Shown: positions 23,442 through 32,623 of the stretch, in pieces | Position numbering within the stretch: position 1 is the first letter of the stretch | Layout of the letters: each line of letters starts with the position of its first letter | Source: Bacillota bacterium | GTDB lineage: Bacteria > Bacillota > Clostridia > Peptostreptococcales > Anaerovoracaceae | DNA: 64,000 nucleotides | Assembly (NCBI GenBank): GCA_017557505.1 | Contig: JAFYYP010000026.1 | Location: forward strand, 62,001 to 126,000 | Direction of reading: 5' to 3' | Translations under genes and position numbers: made by a program | The notes under the pieces: model-generated | Told to the model about the DNA's origin: nothing | Database searches by the model: none | The model's input: only the letters and a program-made list of their open reading frames with translations

Positions 23442-24167
23442 ATGGAAAGACAACCTAAGATCGGCATCCTCCGCTGGGAAGAAGGCAAGGTCGAAAAAGG
23501 CCTGCTGCAGCTTGAGGAACTGCCCGGCAATTCCACAAATCCTGCATCGTATCCGTTTCCCGTGGAGATGGTCCACGTGCCGGGCGCGTGCATGGATACG
23601 ATCCTGCGGCACCCTGACCCGGTCATCAAGCAGCGCATGATCGATGCGGCGAAGGAGATGCAATCCCACGGCGTGAAGGCCGTCTTCGGCAGCTGCGGGT
23701 TCAACGCGATCTGGCAGAAAGACATGGCCGCCGCACTGGACATCTCCGTCTGCATGTCGGCGATCCTGCAGGTTCCGTTCGTCCAGCAGACGATAGGACC
23801 GGAGCGCAAAGTTCTGGTGGTCACGGCCAACGCCGGCGCGCTCACCGAAGAGCACTTCGAAAGCTGCAGCGTATATAAAGACCACTGCAACTATGTCGTC
23901 GCGGGTCTGGAAAAGTGCCCGGAATGGAACAAGCAGTACGATACGCCGGATGAACCCTACGACATGGAATATCTGGAGCAGGAGATCCTCGGCGCGATCG
24001 CGGATGCCGCGAAGAGCGACCCGGCCATCGGTGCCATCGTACTGGAGTGTACGGACCTGCCGCCGTACCAGCAAAAGATCAGCGAAGTGACGGGCCTGCC
24101 CGTGTACAGCATCAATACCATGATCGGCTACGCTGCGCTGATGCTCGGCGAGATCAAGATGTTTTAA
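23442..24167 (+). CDS. Aspartate/glutamate racemase-superfamily protein
   Basis: A 241-residue protein with the paired cysteines of the Asp/Glu/hydantoin racemase superfamily: GSCGFNA near residue 85 and LECTDLPPYQ near residue 207, plus a glycine-rich NAGALTEEH segment. The likely reaction is cofactor-independent two-base racemisation or decarboxylation/isomerisation of an acid (as in maleate isomerase and arylmalonate decarboxylase). AGGAGG is placed before the ATG, and it follows the Fe-S AKR by 9 bases. Length fits the family. The actual substrate cannot be told. Confidence 0.78.
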   Translation: MERQPKIGILRWEEGKVEKGLLQLEELPGNSTNPASYPFPVEMVHVPGACMDTILRHPDPVIKQRMIDAAKEMQSHGVKAVFGSCGFNAIWQKDMAAALDISVCMSAILQVPFVQQTIGPERKVLVVTANAGALTEEHFESCSVYKDHCNYVVAGLEKCPEWNKQYDTPDEPYDMEYLEQEILGAIADAAKSDPAIGAIVLECTDLPPYQQKISEVTGLPVYSINTMIGYAALMLGEIKMF

Positions 24168-24181
24168 AAGGAGATCTGTAA

Positions 24182-24358
24182 ATGGATAATAAACCTGCCA
24201 AATACGAATGTGGCGCCTGCGGATATGTCTACGACCCTGAAGTGGGCGACGAGAAGAACAAAGTCGCGCCCGGCACGCCGTTCGAAGAGATTACAGGCAT
24301 CTATATGTGCCCGATCTGCGGTCTGGGCAAGGCTGTGTTCAAGAAAGTCGAGGAATAG
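24182..24358 (+). CDS. Rubredoxin
   Basis: A 58-residue protein with CGACGYVYDPEVGD (C10, C13) and CPICGLGKAVFKKVE (C43, C46), the classic one-iron rubredoxin fold. The usual 'WxCPxC' tryptophan is replaced by Tyr (GIYMCPIC), and the last part is slightly degenerate. It carries electrons in the cytoplasm, usually for oxygen or peroxide reduction in anaerobes or to flavoproteins. AAAAGGAG lies before the ATG, and 14- and 3-base gaps to its neighbours place it inside the AKR operon. Confidence 0.92.
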   Translation: MDNKPAKYECGACGYVYDPEVGDEKNKVAPGTPFEEITGIYMCPICGLGKAVFKKVEE

Positions 24359-24361
24359 CAA

Positions 24362-24844
24362 ATGAGAAGAAAAGACAGACAGGTAACGGATTTTCAGGAG
24401 ATCGTGAGCATCATCGGAGCCTGCCCCATCGTGCGGCTGGGCCTTGCGGACGGAGATTATCCCTACGTCGTACCGGTGAATTTCGCGTACGACGTCGAGG
24501 CGGAACAGATCTATCTGTACATCCACAGCGCGAAGGCCGGAAGGAAATACGGCCTGATGATTCAGAACAGGAAGTGCTCGTTCGAGATGGACGTGTTCGG
24601 CGGGGTCATCGCGATGCCTGAGAAGAAGGACAGCACGACGATCTACCATAGCGTCATGGGCAAAGCGGAGATCGAATTCCTGGAAGGCGAAGCCGCGTTC
24701 GACTGCGCAAAACGCCTGATGGCCCGCTACGACGCGACGCGCCATGCGCCGTTCAATGAGGCGGTCGTGCCCAATACCTGCTTCGCGCGTCTGAAGGTCG
24801 TCTCCATCGACGCCAAGGCGAACAGGGGTCCGGATCACGCTTAA
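24362..24844 (+). CDS. NimA-like pyridoxamine 5'-phosphate oxidase-family flavoprotein
   Basis: A 160-residue split-barrel flavoprotein. It has MRRKDRQVTD at the start, 'IVRLGLADGDYPYVVPVNFAY' in part, IYLYIHSAKAGRKYGLM and 'CSFEMD', all typical of the FMN-binding NimA (5-nitroimidazole reductase) group. NimA proteins reduce nitro compounds; chromosomal relatives often have other unknown roles. Together with rubredoxin and the Fe-S AKR this makes a four-gene redox operon, closed by a strong terminator. The start follows the rubredoxin stop by 3 bases and has a weak own SD. Confidence 0.87.
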   Translation: MRRKDRQVTDFQEIVSIIGACPIVRLGLADGDYPYVVPVNFAYDVEAEQIYLYIHSAKAGRKYGLMIQNRKCSFEMDVFGGVIAMPEKKDSTTIYHSVMGKAEIEFLEGEAAFDCAKRLMARYDATRHAPFNEAVVPNTCFARLKVVSIDAKANRGPDHA

Positions 24845-24858
24845 AAGTGTACAAAAAG

Positions 24859-24901
24859 AGGAGGCCGTATGAACCGGCAGTTCACAGGGGCCTCCTTTTT
24901 T
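24859..24901. terminator. Intrinsic terminator between convergent genes
   Basis: An 8-bp stem AGGAGGCC/GGCCTCCT (24859-24866 with 24889-24896). Its loop contains a second hairpin (TGAAC/GTTCA), followed by a T-run to 24901. It also has A-rich sequence on the left, for minus-strand use. Confidence 0.85.
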
Positions 24902-24907
24902 ATTGTC

Positions 24908-26080
24908 TTACAGTTCCGTATACCGCAGCAGCATGGTCGCCGCCTCTGCGCGGGTAAGCGCGCCGTTGGGCATGATGTTATTTTTGTAGCCGGTCATGAT
25001 GCCGTTTTCCACGGCCCAGGCAAGGGCGTTGCGGCAGCTGTCCAGGATGCGGTCCGCGTCGCCGTATACAGCCAGCGTTTCGTCCGCGGAAGCCGCTTTT
25101 CCGTCAGCCAGACGACTTAAGTACAGCGCGAACGTCTGGCGCGAGATGGGTGAATTCGGATTGAACGTGCCGTCCGTCGTGCGCACGATATCGTTCTTTT
25201 CTGCCCACTGCACGGCAGGGGCGTACCAGGGGCTTCCTGCGGCGACGGTCTCAGGTGTCTTGTCGGAGCGCATGTTATAGACGAGCTGCAGCGCCTGCGC
25301 GTAGGTGAGCTGGCCGCCCGGAACGAAGGTGTCGGTGGTCATGCCGCGCATCAGATCGGCGCGGTAAGCGCCTAAGACCTGCGGGAAGAACCAGTCGCTG
25401 ACCCGCACGTCTTTGAATGGCATGCCCAGGAACGCGGAAGACGTGCCGGCCTTATCGCCGATCACGGATCTCCAGGGGTTGCCCGTGCGCGGGTCGGTCG
25501 GATCCCAGCCGTTGTCCTGCGCATCGGTGATCTGGGAAAGGAGCGTGTCGGGTTTTCCCAGCGGGCCCGGGTTTTCGGCGTTGTAGACGACCACGGTCGT
25601 GCCCGCCTTGCAGTTCTCGAACACCCATTTGGCGTCGGCAGTCTGAAGACGCACGCAGCCCAAAGATGCGAAGCCGCCCAGCGCATTATACTCGTAGGTC
25701 ATCAGCGTCGAAGGATCCTTCTTGCGGTAGCAAACGGAATGGAACAGGATCGCCCCATTGAAGCGGGTCGCGTACTGTCCGTAGCTGCCGTCCGCCATGT
25801 ACATCCATTCGGCGCGGTTGGAGATGGAATATGTCCCCAGAGGCGTTTCGCAGCCGGGTTTTCCGGTCGACGTGACCATCGCGCGCACAGGGATGGAGTA
25901 GTAGCCGGCAGGATCCAGCCCGTAGACCGTGACGCAGTTGGCCTGGCGGTTGACCATGATATAGTAGGGCGAGCCGTTGTTCTTCGTCGCCGCAGCGGTC
26001 TCAGGACCCGCCGCAAAGGCAGGTGCTGCGCCGCCTGCGATGAGCAGGGCTGCCAGCAGAATGCAGATCAGTTTTTTCAT
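24908..26080 (-). CDS. Secreted L,D-transpeptidase (YkuD) with SLH repeats
   Basis: A 390-residue protein; the ATG at 26080 has AAGGAG upstream. Residues 1-24 are a signal peptide ending AFAA. The YkuD domain (about 37-175) has H114 in LFHSVCYRK and nucleophile C142 in FASLGCVRL. The usual SHGCVR reads SLGCVR, so one His of the motif is replaced by Leu. Three S-layer homology repeats follow (about 215-390; e.g. FKDVRVSDWFFPQVL and YGDADRILDSCRNALAWAVENGI). It would form 3-3 crosslinks or attach proteins in peptidoglycan while bound to wall polymers. Transcribed divergently from asnS. Confidence 0.87.
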   Translation of the reverse strand: MKKLICILLAALLIAGGAAPAFAAGPETAAATKNNGSPYYIMVNRQANCVTVYGLDPAGYYSIPVRAMVTSTGKPGCETPLGTYSISNRAEWMYMADGSYGQYATRFNGAILFHSVCYRKKDPSTLMTYEYNALGGFASLGCVRLQTADAKWVFENCKAGTTVVVYNAENPGPLGKPDTLLSQITDAQDNGWDPTDPRTGNPWRSVIGDKAGTSSAFLGMPFKDVRVSDWFFPQVLGAYRADLMRGMTTDTFVPGGQLTYAQALQLVYNMRSDKTPETVAAGSPWYAPAVQWAEKNDIVRTTDGTFNPNSPISRQTFALYLSRLADGKAASADETLAVYGDADRILDSCRNALAWAVENGIMTGYKNNIMPNGALTRAEAATMLLRYTEL

Positions 26081-26107
26081 TGCTGTCTCCTTCTTCAAAC
26101 TATCCTT

Positions 26108-26155
26108 ATTTTACTACAAATTCTGCTTGTTTGAACGGCCCTCATAAGGTAATAT
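26108..26155. promoter_or_regulatory. Overlapping divergent promoters of the transpeptidase and asnS
   Basis: Minus strand: TTCAAA (26130-26135), 16 bases, TAAAAT (26108-26113). Plus strand: TTGTTT (26127-26132), 17 bases, TAATAT (26150-26155). The two -35 elements overlap, so the genes may compete for polymerase. Confidence 0.5.
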
Positions 26156-26214
26156 TAAGTGTGGTGCGAAATCGGCACCTGTATTTTATCGTTGTTTGAA
26201 GAAAGGCAAGACAA

Positions 26215-27615
26215 ATGACAGAATTCAGACTTATTTTCAAGGATCCGGCTGCCTATGCCGATAAACCGGTTGAAGTGTGCGGCTGGATCAGAAACAACCG
26301 CAACTCCAACGCTTTCGGTTTTATCGAGCTGAATGACGGAACCTATTTCAAGTCTGTTCAGATCGTATACGAAAAGGAGTTCCTCAACAATTTTGAAGAA
26401 GTGGCAAAACTGCCGCTGTCCACGGCGCTGATCGTCAAAGGCACCCTCGTGCTGACCCCTGCGGCCAAGCAACCGTTCGAGATCAAGGCGAGCGAAGTCA
26501 CCGTGGCCGCTCCGTCCGATGCGGACTATCCCATCCAGAATAAGCGCCACAGCCTCGAGTATCTGCGCACGCAGGCCCACCTGCGCCCGAGAACGAACCT
26601 GTTCTCCGCGGTGTTCCGCGTCCGCAGCGTTGCAGCTTACGCCATCCACAAGTTCTTCCAGGACAAAGGCTACGTCTACGCTCACCCGCCCATCATCACC
26701 GCAAGTGATGCCGAAGGCGCCGGCGAGATGTTCCGGGTCACGACGCTGGACCTCGACAACGTCCCCAAGAACGAGGACGGCACGGCGGACTACACGCAGG
26801 ACTTTTTCGGCAAGTCCGCGAACCTGACCGTTTCCGGCCAGCTGGAAGCTGAGATCTTCGCGCTGGCGTTCAAGAACGTCTACACGTTCGGACCCACGTT
26901 CCGCGCCGAGAACTCCAACACCGCGCGCCACGCATCCGAATTTTGGATGATCGAGCCGGAAGTTGCCTTCATGGAGCTGCCCGGTCTGATGGATCTCATC
27001 GAAGAGATGGTCAAGTACATCATCACGTTCGTGATGGAGCGCTGCCCCGAAGAGATGAACTTCTTCAACAGCTTCGTCGACAAGGGTCTGCTCGAGCGTC
27101 TCGACAACGTCGTGAACAGCGACTTCGTGCGCCTCACCTATACCGAAGGCATCGAACTGCTGGAGAAGGCGGTCGCGAACGGCAGAAAGTTCGAATACGC
27201 GGTCACCGGCTGGGGCATGGATCTGCAGTCCGAGCACGAGCGCTACCTGACCGAGGAAGTGTTCAAGAAGCCCGTGTTCCTGACGAACTACCCGTCCGCC
27301 ATCAAGGCGTTCTACATGAGAGAGAACGAAGACGGCAAGACCGTCGCGGCCTGCGACCTGCTGGTCCCGGGCGTCGGCGAGATCGTCGGAGGGTCCCAGA
27401 GAGAAGAGCGCTACGACGTGCTGCTCGACAAGATCCGCAGAAACGGCATGGACGAGGAGACCTACTGGTGGTACCTCGAACTGCGCAAATACGGCGGCGT
27501 CAAGCACTCCGGCTACGGCCTGGGCTTCGAGCGCATGATCATGTACCTGACGGGCGTATCCAACATCAGGGACGTCCTGCCGTTCCCGAGAACCCCGAGA
27601 ACCGCAGATTTCTAA
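26215..27615 (+). CDS. asnS: Asparaginyl-tRNA synthetase
   Basis: A 466-residue class IIb aminoacyl-tRNA synthetase. The N-terminal OB-fold anticodon domain (1-110) has [22 protein letters not shown]. Motif 2 is [21 protein letters not shown] and motif 3 is [23 protein letters not shown]. The Asn rather than Asp assignment rests on the '[19 protein letters not shown]' pattern. It charges tRNA-Asn with asparagine in the cytoplasm. The full expected length is present, with no visible T-box in the short 5' region, so it is probably constitutive. Confidence 0.96.
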   Translation: MTEFRLIFKDPAAYADKPVEVCGWIRNNRNSNAFGFIELNDGTYFKSVQIVYEKEFLNNFEEVAKLPLSTALIVKGTLVLTPAAKQPFEIKASEVTVAAPSDADYPIQNKRHSLEYLRTQAHLRPRTNLFSAVFRVRSVAAYAIHKFFQDKGYVYAHPPIITASDAEGAGEMFRVTTLDLDNVPKNEDGTADYTQDFFGKSANLTVSGQLEAEIFALAFKNVYTFGPTFRAENSNTARHASEFWMIEPEVAFMELPGLMDLIEEMVKYIITFVMERCPEEMNFFNSFVDKGLLERLDNVVNSDFVRLTYTEGIELLEKAVANGRKFEYAVTGWGMDLQSEHERYLTEEVFKKPVFLTNYPSAIKAFYMRENEDGKTVAACDLLVPGVGEIVGGSQREERYDVLLDKIRRNGMDEETYWWYLELRKYGGVKHSGYGLGFERMIMYLTGVSNIRDVLPFPRTPRTADF

Positions 27616-27718
27616 GGGTCAGCGCAGAAAAAATCTGCACAAAGGCCCGCAACCTGTGATAAAATAAATTGTTATGTTAATAATTGTTCACTAAATTTTT
27701 AGGAGGATGTTTGAAAAT

Positions 27719-29638
27719 ATGAAAGGCTATAACACCAGCAACATCAGAAACATCGCTCTCCTCGGCCACGGCGGCACAGGCAAGACCACGTTCCTGGAAA
27801 GCTGCCTGAAGGAGACCGGCGTCATCAGCAGAATGGGCAAGGTCGAAGACGGCAATACCGTATCCGACTTCGACAAGATGGAGATCGAAAAAGGCTATTC
27901 CATCTCCCTGTCCATCGTACCCGTCGAGTACAACAAGACCAAGATCAATTTCCTGGATACGCCGGGCGTGTTCGATTTCGTAGGCGAAGTCGACTCCGCT
28001 CTGAAGGCTGCTGAAGCTGCCGCCATCTTCGTAGACGCATCCTCCGGCATCCAGGTCGGTACGGAAAAAGCCTGGGCTTCCTGCCAGAAGGCCGGCGTTC
28101 CCAGATTCTTCGTCATCAACAAGACCGACAAGGAAAACGTCAACCTGGACGAAGTCATCAGCTCCCTGAAGGATAAGTTCGGCACTTCCGTCGTCACGCT
28201 CGACGACAAGGATGCTCTGACCGAAGCCATCGCCGAGAACGACGAAGCCCTGATGGAGAAGTACTTCGAAGGCGAAGAGTTCACCGACGAGGAATTCAAC
28301 AGCGGCCTGATGAACGGCATCGCGGTCGGCGGCATCTGCCCGGTCATGACCTGCTCCGCCATCAAGAGCGAAGGCACCAAGGAGATCATGGACAATATCC
28401 TGAAGTACATCGGCGCGCCCGGCGGCGAAGTCGAAGCCGAAGAAGGCAGCGTTGCTTACGGCGACGGCCCGACCTGCGCCTACGTCTTCAAGACCATCGC
28501 AGACCCGTTCCTCGGTAAGATCTCCCTGGCTAAGGTGATCCGCGGCAAGCTGACCCCGGCCATGATGATCTACAACGTGAACGCAGAGAAGGAAGAAAAG
28601 CTCGGCTCTATGTTCTTCCTGCGCGGCAAGACCCAGGGCGAAGCGCCCCAGGTCAACCCCGGCGACATCGTAGCCCTCGGCAAGCTCCAGGTGACCCAGA
28701 CAGGCGACACGCTGTGCGACAAGGCCAACCAGGTAAAGCTCGCGAAGGTCGAATATCCGCAGCCCACGCTGTTCACCGCTATCGAGCCGAAGGCCAAGGG
28801 CGACGACGCGAAGGTCGCGGCAGGCATCGCAAAGATGAAGGAGGAAGATCCTTCGTTCAGCTTCGAGAGAAACGTCGAGACCAGACAGTCCCTGCTCGGC
28901 ACTCAGGGCGACCTGCAGACCGGCATCCTGCTGGCCAAGCTGAAGGATCGCTACGGCGCAGGCGTCGAGATCGTTCCGCAGAAGGTCGCTTACAGAGAGA
29001 CCATCAAGGGCAACTCCGACGTTCAGGGCAAGCATAAGAAGCAGACCGGCGGTTCCGGCCAGTACGGCGACGTCTACATCCGCTTCAGCCCATCCCAGGA
29101 AGAGTTCGAATTCGCTGACGAGACCGTCGGCGGCTGCGTACCCAAGCAGTTCATTCCCGCAGTCGAAAAAGGTCTGCGCGAATGCATGGAGAAGGGCCCC
29201 CTCGCAGGCTGCAAGTGCCAGAACATCAAGGCAGTCCTGTACTATGGTTCCTACCATGCTGTCGACTCCGATGAAATGTCCTTCAAGGTCGCCGCTTCCC
29301 TGGCGTTCAAGAAGGGTATCGTCGAAGCGAAGCCCTGCCTGCTCGAGCCGATCATGCACGTCGAGATCACCGTTCCGCAGGATTACACCGGCGCTATCAT
29401 GGGCGACCTGCCCACCCGCCGCGGCATCGTCCTCGGCATGGATCCGGCCGGCCCCGGCATGCAGACGCTGAAGGCAGACGTTCCGCAGGTTGAAATGTTC
29501 AACTATGCGAACGACCTGCGCTCCATGACCCAGGCAAGAGGCTCCTTCACCATGGCGTTTGACCGCTATGAGGAAGTCCCCAGCATGCTGGCTCAGAAGA
29601 TCATCGAAGCCCACAAGGCTGAAGAAGAGAATAAGTAA
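27719..29638 (+). CDS. Elongation factor G-like translational GTPase
   Basis: A 639-residue protein from the ATG at 27719; an earlier ATG at 27707 abuts the AGGAGG and is less likely. It has G1 GHGGTGKTT, G3 DTPG and G4 NKTD, then EF-G domains II-V including SGQYGDVYIRFSP and the C-terminal GDLPTRRGIVLGMD. It is about 50 residues shorter than canonical EF-G (about 690), and its switch I segment is unusual. It therefore fits the 'EF-G2-like' group whose role in translation or ribosome release is not settled. It stands alone with its own terminator. Confidence 0.88.
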   Translation: MKGYNTSNIRNIALLGHGGTGKTTFLESCLKETGVISRMGKVEDGNTVSDFDKMEIEKGYSISLSIVPVEYNKTKINFLDTPGVFDFVGEVDSALKAAEAAAIFVDASSGIQVGTEKAWASCQKAGVPRFFVINKTDKENVNLDEVISSLKDKFGTSVVTLDDKDALTEAIAENDEALMEKYFEGEEFTDEEFNSGLMNGIAVGGICPVMTCSAIKSEGTKEIMDNILKYIGAPGGEVEAEEGSVAYGDGPTCAYVFKTIADPFLGKISLAKVIRGKLTPAMMIYNVNAEKEEKLGSMFFLRGKTQGEAPQVNPGDIVALGKLQVTQTGDTLCDKANQVKLAKVEYPQPTLFTAIEPKAKGDDAKVAAGIAKMKEEDPSFSFERNVETRQSLLGTQGDLQTGILLAKLKDRYGAGVEIVPQKVAYRETIKGNSDVQGKHKKQTGGSGQYGDVYIRFSPSQEEFEFADETVGGCVPKQFIPAVEKGLRECMEKGPLAGCKCQNIKAVLYYGSYHAVDSDEMSFKVAASLAFKKGIVEAKPCLLEPIMHVEITVPQDYTGAIMGDLPTRRGIVLGMDPAGPGMQTLKADVPQVEMFNYANDLRSMTQARGSFTMAFDRYEEVPSMLAQKIIEAHKAEEENK

Positions 29639-29652
29639 GACAATGAAAAACG

Positions 29653-29683
29653 AACCCCCGGTCCGAAGAGATCGGGGGTTTTT
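29653..29683 (+). terminator. Intrinsic terminator
   Basis: An 8-bp stem AACCCCCG/CGGGGGTT (29653-29660 with 29673-29680) and a 12-base loop, followed by T5. Confidence 0.85.
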
Positions 29684-29721
29684 GTTCGGCGGAGGCTGGC
29701 CTGGCGAAAGCGAATTAAGAG

Positions 29722-29826
29722 TTGACTTATTGATAAATATTATAAATTATAATAAAAAGGCAGGGAGCCTTTGATTTGGCAATGAAGTATTTGAATCTTG
29801 TCTTATGCTCAAAAGAGTGAGATAAT
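29722..29826 (+). promoter_or_regulatory. Promoters upstream of the GntR/FCD regulator
   Basis: TTGTCT (29798-29803), 17 bases and GATAAT (29821-29826) give the best promoter, about 37 bases before the SD. Farther upstream an AT-rich stretch has TTGACT (29722) and TATAAT (29748), but with a 20-base spacer. Confidence 0.5.
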
Positions 29827-29869
29827 ACTATCCCTATCACATAGTGCCGTAAACCAAAGGAGGTTTCTT

Positions 29870-30676
29870 ATGGCGGGTGTTGCAATCCAACAGATTCCCA
29901 AAAGGGAAAACATGTCTAATTTGGTTGCAAAAGAAATAATGGACCTGATCGTTAACGGTCAGTATAAACCGGGAGAAAGACTTCCGACCGAAAAAGACTT
30001 CTGTGAACAATTGGGCGTGGGACGGAACACGTTAAGAGAAGCAATCCGCGCATTGAGTATTTTGGGCTTTGTTGAAGTCCGCGTGCCGGAAGGCACGTTT
30101 GTGGCAGACAGCCTTGATAACTTTTTTGTACTGAAAGCTCAGTTGCGCAGCCGGTCGGTTTTTGATAACGCCGTCGCGCTTGCGGAGGCGAGAGCGTATA
30201 TCGAAAAAATCACTGTCCGTTTGGCGGCTTTGAAGGCTACGGAAAGCGACAAATGCGCGTTGGCTGAAGTTATGGATATGCACGTCAATGCAGAAGACAG
30301 CAACCGCCGGCGGGAGTGCGACGCCCGGTTCCATCTGCTGGTCGCAGAGATTGCGGGAAATCCTTTTATTACACAGATGCTGCTGCTTCTGATCGATGAG
30401 ATCTATGAATGGATCGGCGGGGTTTTAAGCAATGAGCCTTCGGCAAATACCGAGTCTATTCAACAGCATAAGAAGATCTATGAGTGCATTGCGCGGAATG
30501 ACCCCGACGGTGCAGAAGAGGCCATGTCCATTCACATGCGTTCTGTGACAAAGCCGTATCTGAGCATTAAAAACAAGGATACAGAAAACAAAGAGCTGTT
30601 TCAGGATTACAATGCTTATCCGCAAGAGGTGATCACAAACAAGAAAAACGCACAGACGGCTCATCTGAAAAACTGA
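29870..30676 (+). CDS. GntR-family (FadR/FCD subfamily) transcriptional regulator
   Basis: A 268-residue protein. The N-terminal winged helix (about 15-80) has GQYKPGERLPTEKDFCEQLG and RNTLREAIRALSILGFVEVR. The C-terminal all-helical FCD effector domain (about 95-235) carries D/H metal-ligand candidates (ECDARFHLLVAEIAGN, QQHKKIYECIARNDPDGA). FCD regulators sense organic acids and sugar acids. AAAGGAGG is perfect before the ATG. It directly precedes the gamma-glutamyltransferase and the tricarboxylate transporter, so it probably controls the whole catabolic cluster in response to its imported acid (inference). Confidence 0.9.
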   Translation: MAGVAIQQIPKRENMSNLVAKEIMDLIVNGQYKPGERLPTEKDFCEQLGVGRNTLREAIRALSILGFVEVRVPEGTFVADSLDNFFVLKAQLRSRSVFDNAVALAEARAYIEKITVRLAALKATESDKCALAEVMDMHVNAEDSNRRRECDARFHLLVAEIAGNPFITQMLLLLIDEIYEWIGGVLSNEPSANTESIQQHKKIYECIARNDPDGAEEAMSIHMRSVTKPYLSIKNKDTENKELFQDYNAYPQEVITNKKNAQTAHLKN

Positions 30677-30724
30677 GAACAGCCGTATCCCGGTCAGCTG
30701 CCCGGTGAATGACAGGTGGACATT

Positions 30725-32353
30725 ATGCTTTCTTACAATTCGTGCACATACAGGTATCCATCAAGAAGAAACGTTGTGTTTGCGGCCAATGGAATGGCAT
30801 GCACTTCCGTGCCCCTCGGCGCGCAGATAGGCATCGATATCATGAAGAACGGGGGCAATGCGGTCGATGCTGCCGTTGCCATGGCAGCCGCTATGCCTAT
30901 CCTGGAACCGACCGGAAACGGAATGGGTTCTGATTGTTTCGCCCTGATCTGGATAGAAAAAGAGAAAAAACTGTACGGCCTCAATGCCAGCGGTATCGCG
31001 CCGGCAGCATTAAACGGACTGAAGATCCGGGCGATGGGCCATGAACAGATCCCGATGGAAGGATGGATCCCTGTTCTTGTTCCCGGTGCGCCTGCCGGCT
31101 GGGCCGAACTGAACAAACGATTCGGATCAAAATCTTTGCGGGAGATTTTTGAACCGGCGAGGCGGTATGCGCTGCGGGGGAATCCGGTGCCTGTTAACGT
31201 GGCAAAGCTTTGGGCTGCAGATTCTGAACGGATCTGTGCTGCTTCGGCGGCAGATTCCGAACCGTTCCGCGGATTTATGCAGTTCTTCCTGAAGAAGGAC
31301 GGAACACCGTACCGGGCTGGCGAGGTGTTCCGCAGTCCGGAATATGCCGATACGCTGACGGAATTGGCAGATACAAACTGTGAGAGTTTCTATCGCGGCG
31401 CCGTCAGGGATGCGATCGTACATTTCAGCGATCAAACGGGCGGATATCTTTCGAAAGAGGACTTTGCCGGATATGCGCCTCTGTGGGTGGATCCCATAGA
31501 GATCGATTATAAAGGATATACAGTCAGTGAGATCCCGCCGAACGGGCATGGCATCACAGTCCTGATGGCCTTGAAGATACTCGAGGGAATGGATCTTCCG
31601 CAGGAACGTGAAGATCCGGAAAGTTATCATAAGATGATCGAGGCCATCAAGCTCGCCTTTGTGGACGCCAAAGAATATGTGGCAGATTTCCGGTATATGA
31701 AGGTGAGCGCCGATGCACTTCTTTCCGACGGATATGCGGACGAAAGGCGCCGGCTGATCTCGGATTCCGCGATGGAGCCGCTTTACGGGGATCCTTCCGG
31801 AAGCGATACGATCTATCTGTGCACGGCGGACGCAGAAGGAAATATGGTTTCGTTCATCCAAAGCAATTACAAATGCTTCGGGTCCGGGATCGTCGTTCCC
31901 GGCACGGGGATCTCACTGCAGAACCGGGGAGCGAACTTCTCTCTCGATCCGTCGAGCGCGAACTATTATTCCGGTGGCAAGCGTTCCTATCATACGATCA
32001 TCCCGGGGTTCCTTCGCAAAGGGGATCAGTGCATAGGTCCATTTGGCGTGATGGGAGGCTTTATGCAGCCTCAGGGTCATGTTCAGCTGCTGCTGAATGC
32101 CATCGACTACCACATGAATCCTCAGGAATGTCTGGATGCCCCCCGGTTCCAGTGGGTCGGAGGGGAAAAGATTCTGTTGGAGCAGGCCGTCGACTGTTCC
32201 ATTGCCGAGTCTCTGCGGCAGAGAGGACATGACGTCACAGTTATTCAGGATAATGTGAGTATGGGCAGAGGTCAGATCATCTGGCGGTTTGCGGAAGGCG
32301 TTTATGTCGGCGGAACAGAACCGAGATGTGACGGTTCGGTTGCTTCTTTCTAA
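30725..32353 (+). CDS. Cytoplasmic gamma-glutamyltransferase-like hydrolase (YwrD type)
   Basis: A 542-residue Ntn-hydrolase of the gamma-glutamyltranspeptidase family. The self-processing Thr is probably in 'SDTIYLCTADAEGNMVS' (T at the TTH position). Also present are 'NGGNAVDAAVAMA' at the start, 'GNGMGSDCF' and 'YHTIIPGF'. No signal peptide exists, so unlike secreted GGTs it acts inside the cell. It could hydrolyse gamma-glutamyl amides or another amide-linked acid that enters through the transporter encoded next. The start codon follows AGGTGG by 6 bases. A 14-bp terminator separates it from tctC. Confidence 0.88.
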   Translation: MLSYNSCTYRYPSRRNVVFAANGMACTSVPLGAQIGIDIMKNGGNAVDAAVAMAAAMPILEPTGNGMGSDCFALIWIEKEKKLYGLNASGIAPAALNGLKIRAMGHEQIPMEGWIPVLVPGAPAGWAELNKRFGSKSLREIFEPARRYALRGNPVPVNVAKLWAADSERICAASAADSEPFRGFMQFFLKKDGTPYRAGEVFRSPEYADTLTELADTNCESFYRGAVRDAIVHFSDQTGGYLSKEDFAGYAPLWVDPIEIDYKGYTVSEIPPNGHGITVLMALKILEGMDLPQEREDPESYHKMIEAIKLAFVDAKEYVADFRYMKVSADALLSDGYADERRRLISDSAMEPLYGDPSGSDTIYLCTADAEGNMVSFIQSNYKCFGSGIVVPGTGISLQNRGANFSLDPSSANYYSGGKRSYHTIIPGFLRKGDQCIGPFGVMGGFMQPQGHVQLLLNAIDYHMNPQECLDAPRFQWVGGEKILLEQAVDCSIAESLRQRGHDVTVIQDNVSMGRGQIIWRFAEGVYVGGTEPRCDGSVASF

Positions 32354-32373
32354 CTAAAATCGTGCCTTTGAAG

Positions 32374-32410
32374 AGGGTCATGATACCGATTAGGGTATCA
32401 TGACCCTTTT
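32374..32410 (+). terminator. Intrinsic terminator
   Basis: A perfect 14-bp stem (32374-32387 with 32394-32407) and a 6-base loop followed by TTTTG. It isolates the GntR/GGT unit from the transporter operon. Confidence 0.9.
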
Positions 32411-32429
32411 GTATTGCGCCGGAATTGAT

Positions 32430-32468
32430 TCAAGGAATCTTGACAGGTTCATCATATTGTACTATATT
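32430..32468 (+). promoter_or_regulatory. Strong promoter of the Tct transporter operon with palindrome at -35
   Basis: Consensus TTGACA (32440-32445), exactly 17 bases, TATATT (32463-32468). A palindrome TCAAG-GAAT-CTTGA (32430-32443) overlaps the -35 and is a candidate site for the GntR-family regulator. The leader to the tctC start is about 150 nt and has no obvious known riboswitch. Confidence 0.68.
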
Positions 32469-32623
32469 GGATGGTAGGATGATAGGTAAAAGCTCGTATC
32501 TTACTTGTATTGCTGCTCAATCAGGCGATTGCATGAATGGCAAAAATTCTCTTTTACCAGTCATATTGATAAGGGAAAACTATTTCGATGCGAGTAAACC
32601 AATTTCAGGACAAGGAGGTTCTT

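Noticed and set aside
22776..29614. Long minus-strand open frames opposite the AKR, asnS and EF-G-like genes (432, 450 and 645 codons)
   Set aside because: They come from C/G-ending codon bias on the true strand; no recognisable family or ribosome site.
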